From assembly GCF_900182555.1 (NCBI RefSeq), contig NZ_FXTH01000021.1, positions 1-53,968 of the forward strand: 53,968 bases of DNA. The letters run 5' to 3'. This stretch comes from Fodinibius sediminis. GTDB lineage: Bacteria; Bacteroidota; Rhodothermia; Balneolales; Balneolaceae. Shown here piece by piece: positions 1 through 9,000 of this stretch. Each line of letters opens with the position of its first letter. The stretch's first letter is position 1. The notes below the pieces were generated by a model, which saw only the letters and a list, made by a program, of their open reading frames with translations, was not told the DNA's origin and ran no database searches. The translations under genes were made by a program, and so were the position numbers.

Positions 1-45
1 GTGCCTATCCAAGAGGTTGGGTCACTACCCGACGGCTTGGTTATC

Positions 46-77
46 GACAATATCTGCAAAAATTTGCTGATATTGTC
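46..77. repeat. Inverted repeat / hairpin downstream of cusA
   Basis: Arms GACAATATC (46-54) and GATATTGTC (69-77) pair perfectly. Inside them GCAAA (56-60) pairs with TTTGC (63-67), leaving one T-T mismatch and an AA loop. There is no T-run after either arm, so an intrinsic terminator is not well supported. It could be an mRNA 3'-end structure or part of an unidentified mobile-element end. Confidence 0.6.
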
Positions 78-140
78 ACTAAAGATAACCTAAGGCCTTC
101 AAGAGGGACGTTAGCCATCCTGTACGTAAACGTAAGCCAG

Positions 141-199
141 GAGTTCCTCTGCCAATAGTTTTCGGGACAAGCTTTGGAGAAGGAGGACAGGAGGATTGA
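141..199 (+). repeat. MITE-like element, partial copy A
   Basis: This stretch matches the right ~59 bp of the two full elements at 12510-12630 and 16879-16997, sharing the core TAGTTTTCGGGACAAGCT and the end GGAGGACAGGAGGATTGA. The left half and left inverted end are not recognisable, so this copy is truncated or diverged. Confidence 0.7.
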
Positions 200-297
200 C
201 CTGTCCATCGGATAGTCCCTTAGGCTTAAAATTATTCGTAATCCAGCTCTTGAATACGTCATTCACCACAATTTTTTCCTGTTTGTTTATTTGTTGT

Positions 298-3200
298 TTA
301 TCGGTCTTCGCTTGTTGTTGCTAATTTTTTCACTTCCCGGCTTTTCCAGAGGTAGTAGATGACAGGTATTACGACAAGGCTAAGAATCGTCGCTGATACC
401 ATGCCTCCCACCATCGGGGCCGCAATCCGTTTCATAACGGTCGCGCCGGTTCCCGTACCCCACATGATAGGCAACAGTCCACCGGTGATGGCACAGACGG
501 TCATGAATATCGGTCGGATGCGCTGGGCGGATCCTTCAAATATCGCCTGTTTGAGGTCGTCAAGGTTATTCATCTTGCCATTGTATTTTCTATTGTTATA
601 CGCGTTATCCAGATACGTAAGCATGATCACTCCGATTTCGGCAGCCACCCCGGCAAGGGCGATAGCGCCAACTCCCACGGCCACACTAAGATTATACCCC
701 AGGATATACATCAGCCAGAAGGAACCCACTAGCGAAAAGGGCAGTGTCATCAGCACAATGAGACTTTCCTGCAGGTTTTTAAAGTTAAAGTACAGCAGCA
801 GAAAAATAATCAGCAGGGTGATCGGCACCACTACCTGCAGGCGCTTTTTGGCACGTTCCATGTACTCGTACTGACCGCTCCAGGTCAGGCTGTAGCCGGA
901 GGGCAGGTCCAGGCGTTCGTCTACGGTCTGCCGGGCCTGGTTAACATAGCTTCCGATATCAGAGGTGGTGAGATCTACGTAGATCCAGCTGGAATAGCGG
1001 GCGTTCTCGGTTTTGATCACCGGGGCGTCTTTGCGGATCTGCAGGTCGGCCACGTATTCAATCGGTATTTGAGCGCCGGATGGGGTGGGTACTAATACTC
1101 GTCCGAGGTCCGTAAGGTTTTCACGAACTTCCCGGGCATACCGCACATTCACCGGATAGCGTTCCAGCCCCTCCACCGTTTCCGTTACGTTCATGCCACC
1201 GATGGCCGATTGAATCACGTCCTGCACGTCCCCGGTCGTCAGTCCATAGCGGGCCGCTTCCTTGCGGTTGATGCTGAAGTCCAGGTAATTGCCACCGGTC
1301 GTCTTGTCGGCAAACACACTCAGGGTTCCGGGCACGTCGCGCACCACCGAGGCGATATCCTGGCTGAGGTCGGAAAGTTTCTGCAGGTCGGGGCCGGTCA
1401 CTTTAATGCCGATCGGCGTCTTAATCCCGGTCGATAGCATATCGATCCGTGTTTTAATCGGCATGGTCCATGCGTTGGTAAGGCCCGGAATCTTGATGGC
1501 CGCGTCCATCTCCTGTTTTAATTTGTCCATCGTCATGCCCTCCCGCCACTGGTCTTCGGGCTTCAATTGGATAATGGTCTCGAACATGGAGAGCGGGGCT
1601 GGGTCGGTAGAAGTCTGCGCCCGTCCCGATTTACCAAATACCGATTTCACTTCCGGGAAGCTGGCGATCATTTTGTCGGTCTGTTGCAGCAGCTCCTTCG
1701 CCTTGGTGATACTAATGCCGGGATCAGTGGTGGGCATGTAGAGCAGGTCGCCCTCTTCAATGGGAGGCATGAATTCAGAACCAAGTCGCTGCAGGGGCAC
1801 AATGGAAATGGCCAATATCGCAATGGAGGCTATGACGGTGGTCCATTTAAAACGCAAGGCCCAATTGATCACGGGGCGATAGATCCAGATTAAAAAGCGG
1901 TTGACCGGATTTTTATGTTCAGGCTGAATATTTCCACGGATCAGGTAACCCATCAATACGGGAACCAATGTTACTGAGAGCAATGCCGCTGCCGCCATGG
2001 CATAAGTTTTGGTAAAGGCCAGGGGCTTAAACAATCGTCCTTCCTGACCCTGCAGGGCAAATATTGGCAGAAACGAGACTGTGATAATCAGCAGCGAGAA
2101 AAACAGGGCCGGTCCCACCTCTTTAGAGGCATCCACAATAATACGCCAGTGCTCCTTTTGCCCCTTGTCTTTCTCCAGGTGTTTATGGGCATTCTCCACC
2201 ATGACGATGGCTGCGTCAACCATCGCCCCAATCGCTATGGCAATGCCACTCAGCGACATGATATTGGCGTTGATGCCCTGGAAGTACATCACCAGGAAGG
2301 CTGCCAGGATACCAATCGGCAAGCTGATGATAGCTACCAGCGAGCTCCGGAAGTGCAACAGAAATATCATCACAATGATGGCCACCACAATGCTTTCCTC
2401 CAGGAGTTTGTGCTCCAGGAATGCAATGGCCCGGTTGATCAGGCTCGAGCGATCGTAGGCGGTTTTGATGGTCACACCTTCTGGCAGGCCGCTTTCCAGC
2501 TCCTTCAGTTTGTCCTTCACATTGTCGATGGTCTGCAGGGCATTTTCGCCGTAGCGCATTACGACCACGCCCCCGACGGTTTCTCCCTCGCCGTTCCAGT
2601 CAGCTACGCCTCGTCGAAGGTCCGGACCAATGTTCACATTGCCCACATTGCGAATGGTCACCGGGGTACCGTTTCCATCGGTGCCGATGGGCACATTTTT
2701 CACGTCTGCTACGGTCTGTATATATCCCTTGCCGCGGACCATAAACTCGGTTTCGCTCATTTCCACGATGCGACCTCCCACATCATTGTTGCTGCGTTTA
2801 AGTGCCATTTTGATTTTCGAGAGTGGAATATCGTAGGCAAGCAGCTTGTCGGGATCGACTTCTACCTGGTATTGTTTGACATGACCGCCGATACTGGCGA
2901 CCTCGGCTACGCCTTCCACGCTGAGCAGTTCGTATTTCAGGAACCAGTCCTGGATGGAGCGCAGCTGCTGGAGATCATATTGATCTCCGCCGTCCAAAAC
3001 ATACTCATAAACCCAGCCTACACCGGTGGCATCCGGGCCAAGTGTGGGTGTAACGCCTTCCGGAAGGTTGCTGCCGGCGGTATTGAGGTATTCCAGCACC
3101 CGGCTGCGGGCCCAGTACATATCGGTATCATCCTCAAAGATGATGTAGATGAACGAGAGCCCGAAGAAGGAGTAGCCCCGAACCACTTTGGATTTCGGTA

Positions 3201-3426
3201 CTGACATCATGGTGGTGGTCAGCGGATAGGTCACCTGATCTTCCACGACCTGTGGGGCCTGTCCGGGATATTTGGTAAATACGATAACCTGGACATCACT
3301 GAGGTCCGGAATCGCATCCACCGGGGTTTGATACATTACATAGGTACCGCCCGCCAGCAGCAGGATGCTGGCGATAATTACCATAATGCGGTTGTTGACG
3401 GATAGTTCAATTATTTTCTGTAGCAT
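298..3426 (-). CDS. cusA: CusA-like HME-RND copper/silver efflux pump
   Basis: Inner-membrane proton antiporter that pulls Cu(I)/Ag(I) from the periplasm or cytoplasm through a tripartite CusCBA complex. At 1042 aa it has full family length. The N-terminus (first TM near residue 12-30, then VDAIPDLSDVQV) is typical of HME-RND pumps. Metal-site methionines of E. coli CusA appear conserved in LLYMP (~565), SMFET (~613) and IDMLSTG (~663). The proton-relay Asp lies in GAMVDAAIVMVEN (~405) and the Glu in GVAAEIGVIML (~930). It is last in the minus-strand operon cusC-cusB-cusA, 54 bp after cusB. The Met triad favours a Cu/Ag pump over a Zn/Co (CzcA) pump; that specificity is inferred. Confidence 0.96.
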   Translation of the reverse strand: MLQKIIELSVNNRIMVIIASILLLAGGTYVMYQTPVDAIPDLSDVQVIVFTKYPGQAPQVVEDQVTYPLTTTMMSVPKSKVVRGYSFFGLSFIYIIFEDDTDMYWARSRVLEYLNTAGSNLPEGVTPTLGPDATGVGWVYEYVLDGGDQYDLQQLRSIQDWFLKYELLSVEGVAEVASIGGHVKQYQVEVDPDKLLAYDIPLSKIKMALKRSNNDVGGRIVEMSETEFMVRGKGYIQTVADVKNVPIGTDGNGTPVTIRNVGNVNIGPDLRRGVADWNGEGETVGGVVVMRYGENALQTIDNVKDKLKELESGLPEGVTIKTAYDRSSLINRAIAFLEHKLLEESIVVAIIVMIFLLHFRSSLVAIISLPIGILAAFLVMYFQGINANIMSLSGIAIAIGAMVDAAIVMVENAHKHLEKDKGQKEHWRIIVDASKEVGPALFFSLLIITVSFLPIFALQGQEGRLFKPLAFTKTYAMAAAALLSVTLVPVLMGYLIRGNIQPEHKNPVNRFLIWIYRPVINWALRFKWTTVIASIAILAISIVPLQRLGSEFMPPIEEGDLLYMPTTDPGISITKAKELLQQTDKMIASFPEVKSVFGKSGRAQTSTDPAPLSMFETIIQLKPEDQWREGMTMDKLKQEMDAAIKIPGLTNAWTMPIKTRIDMLSTGIKTPIGIKVTGPDLQKLSDLSQDIASVVRDVPGTLSVFADKTTGGNYLDFSINRKEAARYGLTTGDVQDVIQSAIGGMNVTETVEGLERYPVNVRYAREVRENLTDLGRVLVPTPSGAQIPIEYVADLQIRKDAPVIKTENARYSSWIYVDLTTSDIGSYVNQARQTVDERLDLPSGYSLTWSGQYEYMERAKKRLQVVVPITLLIIFLLLYFNFKNLQESLIVLMTLPFSLVGSFWLMYILGYNLSVAVGVGAIALAGVAAEIGVIMLTYLDNAYNNRKYNGKMNNLDDLKQAIFEGSAQRIRPIFMTVCAITGGLLPIMWGTGTGATVMKRIAAPMVGGMVSATILSLVVIPVIYYLWKSREVKKLATTSEDR

Positions 3427-3480
3427 TGCTTAAATCTCCAAAATCGTTAATAGGATTTGTACTATTGCCTGCTGCGTCGG

Positions 3481-4920
3481 TTATATGTTCATGCTTGAAT
3501 GGTCGGTCGTATCGGCAGGTTCTGTGCGATGGTTCATTTCTCCAGGGGTGGTATCCTTTTTTTCCATCTCCATATCAGAAGTATCCTGTTTTTGCTGGAG
3601 CATTTTCTGTATAGCTTCCTGCAGGCGGCTTTCGCTGTCGAAGAGGAACTGGGCTGAGGTCACAATCTCTTCGCCCGGCTGAACGCCTTCCAGTATTTCG
3701 ATTTCGTTATTGCGCTGCCCGCCTTCCACGCCCAGGGTCACCTCGCGTGGCTCAAAGGCCCCTTCTCCCTTGGCAACAAATACGATGTTCCGTTCCCCGG
3801 TTCTGATGATAGCCTCATTCGGGATGACGGTAACATCGCGCTTGGGACGTGAGTGAATACGGACATTGGCAAACATCCCGGGCTTCAGTTCCAGGTTGGG
3901 GTTGGGAAATTCCAGACGCACCTGTACTGTTCGCGTCTTTTGATCCAGGCTCGGGTACACGTAGGCCACGGATCCACGATAGGTTTTGCCCGGTTGGTAG
4001 GAAAGCTCCATCTGGGCAGGTTGGCCTTCCCGGATCCAGGGGACTTCGTAATCATATACGCTGGTTTGCACCCAGACGGTTGAAAGATCGGCGATCTTAT
4101 AGGCCGGGGTACCGGCTTTGATAAATTCACCCTCCACGGCATTCTTGTGAAGCACAACACCAGTCGCCGGCGATGTTAGTGTTACTGCTTTCTTGACTTC
4201 ACCGGTTTGTTCCAGTTGCTGGATAACCGAGACGGGTATACCCCAGTATTCCAGCCGCTTTCGGGTGGCCTCAAGCAAGCTGTTGCCCCCGGCTCGAATT
4301 TGCTCAAAACTGCTGGAACGAATTTTATCGTTCGTTTTAAGGGCCAGCAGGTATTCCTGCTGCGTAGTAACCAATTCCGGGGAATAGATGCTGAATAGGG
4401 GTTGTCCCCGCTGGACCATTTTTCCGGTATAGTCAACATGCAGTTGTTCTACCCAGCCGGAAATTTTAGGATTTACGTTAAAGAGCTTTTGCTCATCGTA
4501 GTCTACTTTTCCTACAGCATTGACCGCAGTGGAAAGATCTTTTTGCTGAACCGTGGCCGTACGTACATTCATATTTTGGACAACCACCGGATTGATCTTA
4601 ACCATCCCTTCTGAACTGTTGGCTTCATCTGCGTAGACCGGCACCAGATCCATCCCCATCTTGGACTTTCCGGGTTCGTCATAGATTTCACTGGGATTCA
4701 TCGGGGCCTGCCAATACAGGATCTCGTTATCTTCCTGCTTCTTGGTATCCGAATTTGGTGCATCCTGCATGTCCTGATGCTGTATGTCTTTGGGCGCCTC
4801 AGAAGTCGATATTGACATGTTGCCCGTTTGGGTCCCCAGCCAGTAGCCACCTAGGGTAAAAGTGGCAATGACCCCGAGGGAGAGAAGTATGGATTTGGTA
4901 TTCATGATGCTTGTCCTCAT
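3481..4920 (-). CDS. cusB: CusB-like periplasmic adaptor with N-terminal metal-binding domain
   Basis: Membrane-fusion (adaptor) subunit linking the RND pump to the outer-membrane channel; it also hands metal to CusA. The 479-aa protein has an N-terminal hydrophobic anchor/signal (~8-30). Next comes a heavy-metal-binding module around residues 67-97 (YWQAPMNP...DEPGKSKMGMDLVPVY), then lipoyl/beta-barrel HlyD-type domains. The extreme C-terminus is Met/His-rich (DMEMEKK, EMNHR, DHSSMNI), a likely extra Cu site. The start at 4920 (MRTSIMNTK) could equally be the ATG five codons later. It lies between cusC and cusA on the same strand, 21 bp after cusC. Confidence 0.94.
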   Translation of the reverse strand: MRTSIMNTKSILLSLGVIATFTLGGYWLGTQTGNMSISTSEAPKDIQHQDMQDAPNSDTKKQEDNEILYWQAPMNPSEIYDEPGKSKMGMDLVPVYADEANSSEGMVKINPVVVQNMNVRTATVQQKDLSTAVNAVGKVDYDEQKLFNVNPKISGWVEQLHVDYTGKMVQRGQPLFSIYSPELVTTQQEYLLALKTNDKIRSSSFEQIRAGGNSLLEATRKRLEYWGIPVSVIQQLEQTGEVKKAVTLTSPATGVVLHKNAVEGEFIKAGTPAYKIADLSTVWVQTSVYDYEVPWIREGQPAQMELSYQPGKTYRGSVAYVYPSLDQKTRTVQVRLEFPNPNLELKPGMFANVRIHSRPKRDVTVIPNEAIIRTGERNIVFVAKGEGAFEPREVTLGVEGGQRNNEIEILEGVQPGEEIVTSAQFLFDSESRLQEAIQKMLQQKQDTSDMEMEKKDTTPGEMNHRTEPADTTDHSSMNI

Positions 4921-4941
4921 AATTTGTATTTCGAAAATGGT

Positions 4942-6222
4942 TTAAAACTCAGTGCCGGTAAGGGCTTCTATTTCTGCCAATGCTTTGTGGTAGTCGGCTA
5001 AAAAACGGTGGTAATCCAGCCGGAATTGGAAGAGGGTCAGTTCGCTGTCGAGCAGCGATAGGAAGTCCACTTTATCGTTTTGATATCCTGCCATCGACGA
5101 CTCCAGCGATTCTTCTGCCTGTGGAATAATGCCGGTTTTATAGAGGTCGATTAGCCGTCGGTTTTTCTCAAGGTTGGTCAACGACTGTTGGAGCATCTGT
5201 TCAATAGAGTTCGTCAAATTCCGGTAGCGATACTCCATGGAAGATTTCCTGATTCGGGTCTCCTGCACCTTTTTGGCCTGTTTCTTTTTGTGAAAGAGCG
5301 GGATCTTGACATTGAACATAGCTGAAATAAAGTCATATCCAGGCATCCCGTTTTGAAGCTCATTCCGCTGGGTGTAGGCCACGCCTACCGCGAAATCGGG
5401 ATAGCGGTTTTTGAGAGCCAGATCTACCTGTTGACCGCTTTGTTTAACTACGGTTTTCCATGCAGCGAGCATGGGACTGGTGCTGTCGGCCTGCTGGATA
5501 AGTGTGGTTAATTCGTATCTCCACGGTTCCGGTTCGGAAGCCAAAGCTTTTCCAAGCGGAGCATCAGCTGGTTCATTTATCAGCGTATTAATTTGGGCCT
5601 GAATAGCTTCGCGCTGCTGGCGAAGCTTCAGCTCTCGGTCAATCATCTTGGAAAGTGCTACCTGAGCCCGTAATACGTCTTGTTGTAAGCCCTTGCCCAC
5701 GCCATATCGCGTTTCGGCAATTTTCACGAATTCCTTGAGCACTTCCTGATTGTCGGTAACGGTGGTCAGGGCCTGGTCTATGTAATAGAGGTCGTAATAG
5801 GCTTGTTTCGTTTTCTTAATGAGCTGGTTTTTGAGTTCCTGGTGCTGGTGGAGGGTGATGTCCGAGGAACTACGCGCAATATCTCCTTTCAGGCTAAGTG
5901 TTCCCGGAAAGGGAAATGGCTGCATCAGGGAGATCTGCTTGCCGGTCATGGGTTCCTGGTCCAGGGTAAAACTATTCACAGGAATGTTCATGAGATTTAA
6001 ACCAACTGTCGGGTCGGGCAATGCCTCCTGCTGCGTTATTTGGGTTTTGCTTGCCTCCCATCCCTGAAAAGAAGATTGCAGTTCGGGATTCTGGGTTACT
6101 ACCTTTTGGATAAGTTCATCCAGGACGAGCATAGGATCCCTGGCTTGTCCTGCTGCTTCAAAAGGAGATATCAAAAACAGAGAAAGGACTAATATCAGGG
6201 GAGCAAAAATGATTTTGTTCAT
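4942..6222 (-). CDS. cusC: CusC/TolC-family outer-membrane efflux channel
   Basis: Outer-membrane channel of the tripartite copper efflux system and first gene of the cusCBA operon. The 426-aa protein has a Sec signal peptide (MNKIIFAPLILVLSLFL to about residue 27) without a lipobox. The rest is long amphipathic helices with two repeated halves, as in TolC; a typical segment is TRYGVGKGLQQDVLRAQVAL. Transcription probably starts just upstream, where a CCTTAAA direct repeat lies at 6302-6319, 80 bp from the start codon. No Shine-Dalgarno sequence is evident. CusC, CzcC and TolC cannot be separated by sequence alone; the context favours copper. Confidence 0.92.
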   Translation of the reverse strand: MNKIIFAPLILVLSLFLISPFEAAGQARDPMLVLDELIQKVVTQNPELQSSFQGWEASKTQITQQEALPDPTVGLNLMNIPVNSFTLDQEPMTGKQISLMQPFPFPGTLSLKGDIARSSSDITLHQHQELKNQLIKKTKQAYYDLYYIDQALTTVTDNQEVLKEFVKIAETRYGVGKGLQQDVLRAQVALSKMIDRELKLRQQREAIQAQINTLINEPADAPLGKALASEPEPWRYELTTLIQQADSTSPMLAAWKTVVKQSGQQVDLALKNRYPDFAVGVAYTQRNELQNGMPGYDFISAMFNVKIPLFHKKKQAKKVQETRIRKSSMEYRYRNLTNSIEQMLQQSLTNLEKNRRLIDLYKTGIIPQAEESLESSMAGYQNDKVDFLSLLDSELTLFQFRLDYHRFLADYHKALAEIEALTGTEF

Positions 6223-6301
6223 TGTTATTGCTGCGTATTTAGTTCAATCAGTTATTAAAAAGAGTTTCTTATCTTATTCCTGACTAAACTAACACCAGCT
6301 C

Positions 6302-6319
6302 CCTTAAATGAACCTTAAA
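6302..6319 (-). promoter_or_regulatory. Putative CusR-type operator upstream of cusCBA
   Basis: CCTTAAA at 6302-6308 and again at 6313-6319 (plus-strand reading) form a direct repeat with an 11-bp period. This is the geometry of tandem OmpR-family response-regulator sites. The same repeat precedes four other island genes at similar distances (80 bp here). The operator role is inferred. Confidence 0.65.
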
Positions 6320-6384
6320 TCATCCAGGGGTTTTCAATAAAAAGACCTGCACCTGTATTGCTGGGCACGAAGGGAAAGTGTGAG

Positions 6385-6582
6385 TTAAGATTTAGTTTCC
6401 ACTGATGGATGACCAGTGCCATGCTGTGATTTTCCAGTTTTTTCTTTGTTGTTACGAAGAGCCAGTTCGAGACTGTTAAGACCTGATGTTCTATCGCTGT
6501 AGGTGGCCAGGCAGGTGACTGGGTGATACCAGACGGTATTTCCCTCAGTCGTAATAGTGCACGATTCAAATTCACATTTCAT
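6385..6582 (-). CDS. Possible small hypothetical protein (65 aa)
   Basis: I do not recognise this frame. It begins MKCEFESCTITTEGN and reads VWYHPVTCLATYSDR, with three cysteines and a basic C-terminus; there is no signal peptide or membrane segment. It lies in the 600-bp gap between cusC and the DUF2231 gene, upstream of the cusC operator. A longer in-frame extension to 6723 looks non-coding. The amino-acid composition is protein-like, but no neighbour coupling supports it, and a decayed fragment is equally possible. Confidence 0.3.
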   Translation of the reverse strand: MKCEFESCTITTEGNTVWYHPVTCLATYSDRTSGLNSLELALRNNKEKTGKSQHGTGHPSVETKS

Positions 6583-6830
6583 GGAACTCAGACTTTCCCA
6601 TTGGAATAAAAATAGCAGGGTAAATATTATAGTTGTTTCAATATACCCTCTCCCAGGATCTGAGGGTATTTTTTGGCCTCTCTGGCTGTCGTTGTCTGTC
6701 GGCTGGTGGAATGCTTTGAGCAATTTTATTGCATGTTCTCTTCACAGGATGCCGGCTTATAGAAATGAAAGGTTCGATTGTAAGAAGAAAGACTGCCCGT
6801 AATGATATCCGAGTATTCAGAACACAGTTT

Positions 6831-7907
6831 TTAATGATTATTGAGTTGTGTTACAGCCATGCGATCGATAATCACGGTCCCGTTTCCATCCAATCCAAGT
6901 CCCAAACTTCCAGCCTCTGGGACATCGCCATGTCCATGCACCACCATCTCTTTGTTGATATAACCGCGGAAATGTGTGCCGTTGGCGACTGTACGAATAA
7001 ACAGCATTCCCGAGGCCGAGTAGGATTCTTCGGCAAAGACTTCACGGTTGCCTCCGGTTACGCGCCCCTGGGATATGGTTCCATCGGAAGATAAGGTAAC
7101 GAAGTCGTAGTTTTGGGCGTCCTGCACGTGATTAACGAGAGAAATATCCCCCTCAAATTCAGAAATATCCAGGTAATAATCGACCTGTACGTTTTTAAAT
7201 GAACGTTTCCCGGTAAAGAAGTTAGTAGTGGAATCAGCAGATATCTTAAGAAGGCGATTGTTGTTATTGGTAACAACGGTGGGCTGCAGACCTGAGGCAG
7301 ATCCTTCCAGCCAGCGGAACCGGGAAAGCAGTGTACCTGTACCATTAGGTCCAATTTCCCAGGACCAGTTGCCATTATCACTAACGGTGAATGTTGATTC
7401 ATTTTGTTGCAGGCTGTCTGAGGTAACCGGGGTAGTGCTTTGGTTTTCGGCCAGCTGACCCGTGCCCGTCGCATAACCAAAGACCATTTCGGCCCCGTGG
7501 TCCCCTGTTTCATATAAAAAGAAAATTCCGGGCAAGGCAATGATGAACACCCCAACTCGAATCGCTTGTTGATCCATTTTCTGGTACCAGTGAAGCAGCA
7601 CCCGTACCACTACATAGACTACAAAGAACCAGACCGTCCATAATGCCCAGTCGGCATGCTCATTCAAAACTGATTGGGCTCCAGACGGTAGAAATACGCT
7701 GTCAGCCGCCAGGGTACCCGTATAGTAAGCCGCGATGGCCGACGCAGCCCCAAAGCCATAAAGGATGGTTGTCTTAAGACTATCCCACCATTTATCTGGC
7801 AAAAAAAAGCTTAGCAAGTCCATCAATGATGCAAGCAAAATAATCGCAATGGGAAAATGAACAAGTATCGGGTGTATGTTGGGGGCCCAATCGGGGATCA
7901 GTTCCAT
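6831..7907 (-). CDS. DUF2231 membrane protein with C-terminal extracytoplasmic domain
   Basis: The N-terminal ~150 residues match the DUF2231 membrane family: HPILVHFPIAIILLASLMD near residues 12-30, then three further TM segments. Some family members have been linked to heme or electron transfer, which is not demonstrable here. After a Ser/Thr/Gln-rich linker, a ~190-residue beta-rich domain follows (for example SADSTTNFFTGKRSFKNVQVD and YYLDISEFEGDISLVN). It resembles a concanavalin-like sandwich and would face the periplasm. At 358 aa it is much longer than the ~150-aa core family. Function unknown; its place between cusC and the DUF305 gene suggests envelope metal homeostasis. Confidence 0.75.
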   Translation of the reverse strand: MELIPDWAPNIHPILVHFPIAIILLASLMDLLSFFLPDKWWDSLKTTILYGFGAASAIAAYYTGTLAADSVFLPSGAQSVLNEHADWALWTVWFFVVYVVVRVLLHWYQKMDQQAIRVGVFIIALPGIFFLYETGDHGAEMVFGYATGTGQLAENQSTTPVTSDSLQQNESTFTVSDNGNWSWEIGPNGTGTLLSRFRWLEGSASGLQPTVVTNNNNRLLKISADSTTNFFTGKRSFKNVQVDYYLDISEFEGDISLVNHVQDAQNYDFVTLSSDGTISQGRVTGGNREVFAEESYSASGMLFIRTVANGTHFRGYINKEMVVHGHGDVPEAGSLGLGLDGNGTVIIDRMAVTQLNNH

Positions 7908-7934
7908 GGCGCTATATTATTGGTTGATCAAATG

Positions 7935-8942
7935 TTAATTTCCATCCGGATTATAAATGTTATTCCAGTTCCAGCCGCTGCTTTGCAAGAGTCCGCCCAG
8001 GAGAACTCTTCTTTCATGACCACCAGGCTGTTCTCGAGGCTGCTTTACCAGGGGGATGCCGGTCTTCTGTAAATACTGGATGCCCGGGCCGGCATCGGCC
8101 TCAGCTTCGGCCTTTTTAATAAAATGATGCTGAACGGTGTTTAAAAATTTATCAATGGTATCGCGCAGCGGGCGTAAATCCTGATCAAAAGGTGTGTCCA
8201 TTTTGATATGTGTCTGTGCAAGGCTTAGTGCCTCATCGAGGTTTGTTAGATTAAGGGAAAGGGACTCTGAGCGGGGAATACTGTAAAAGTAATGTACGCC
8301 GGGGTGCGCATAGTGATTTTGGCTGTGTTCATTGATCATTTGTTGCAGATTGGGAGCCACGCTGGTTAATCGGTCAAATCCGTTGCCGGTATAACTATTT
8401 GCAAGTATCTCTTCAGGCGTTTCTCCCAAATTGGAGATGAACAGGCTTAGCTTGCGCTTATGAATGACCGCCGACGTCAGATTCATAAGGTAGGTCATTG
8501 CGGTGGTGATAAAAATAAAGCCGGCAAAAGAGAATGCCGCTACCATAATTTGCCATCCCCCGTCGTTGGGAATGTATTGACCATTGCCAAGTGTGGATAA
8601 GACATAGCCGCTGAAGTATAACTTGTTGATGGCACTGGCGGGCTCTCCGCCCGGGGCAAGAAGTACAGAATAAGGGTCACTCATCATTATCAGGAAAAGC
8701 CCGAACCACAGCAGGCTAATCCATAATGCTACCTGCGCGAGGATATGTGTTACTCCGGAAAACTTCAACAGGTACCGGCTGCTGGTCTTTTTATTTGTCC
8801 AGAGAAACAGGGAGGCAATTCCATTCGATATGGATTTTGCCAAGACACCGGCTCCGTTAAATGAGACTGTCGTGTAAAAGAAGTCGCAGGCCGTAACCAG
8901 GACGGTAAAGATGCCGGCGACAAGATATAGTTCGTGTATCAT
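7935..8942 (-). CDS. Two-TM potassium-channel-like membrane protein
   Basis: Start taken at ATG 8942 (MIHELYLVAGIFTVLV). The upstream extension to 9086 would overlap the DUF305 gene and has no coding look. The 335-aa protein has several N-terminal TM segments and a pore-loop-like stretch, SGYVLSTLGNGQYIP (~110-124), followed by a TM helix, as in Ion_trans_2 channels. The filter is atypical (TLGNG rather than TVGYG), so ion selectivity is uncertain. The C-terminal ~170 residues are cytosolic and helical. It may set membrane potential or ion balance during metal stress, but this is inference from context only. Confidence 0.65.
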   Translation of the reverse strand: MIHELYLVAGIFTVLVTACDFFYTTVSFNGAGVLAKSISNGIASLFLWTNKKTSSRYLLKFSGVTHILAQVALWISLLWFGLFLIMMSDPYSVLLAPGGEPASAINKLYFSGYVLSTLGNGQYIPNDGGWQIMVAAFSFAGFIFITTAMTYLMNLTSAVIHKRKLSLFISNLGETPEEILANSYTGNGFDRLTSVAPNLQQMINEHSQNHYAHPGVHYFYSIPRSESLSLNLTNLDEALSLAQTHIKMDTPFDQDLRPLRDTIDKFLNTVQHHFIKKAEAEADAGPGIQYLQKTGIPLVKQPREQPGGHERRVLLGGLLQSSGWNWNNIYNPDGN

Positions 8943-9000
8943 AATATGATATTCGAATGTCAGGGGCAGGGTAGCCACATATTCCGCCTGGCAAAAATAG

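Larger units (their letters stand above)
1..297. other. Intergenic end of window with hairpin and partial repeat
   Basis: No convincing gene is seen here. The stretch holds a strong inverted repeat (46-77) and a partial copy of the dispersed MITE-like element (141-199), and it lies downstream of the cusA stop codon. A 73-codon minus-strand frame crossing the repeat is judged a shadow because similar frames also appear over the other repeat copies. Confidence 0.6.

Noticed and set aside
41-262. 73-codon minus-strand frame over the partial repeat
   Set aside because: Driven by the repeat sequence; no start context, domain or neighbour support.
2149-3204. 351-codon plus-strand open frame inside cusA
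   Set aside because: It lies fully antisense to the highly conserved cusA and shows His/Gln-rich, shadow-like composition.
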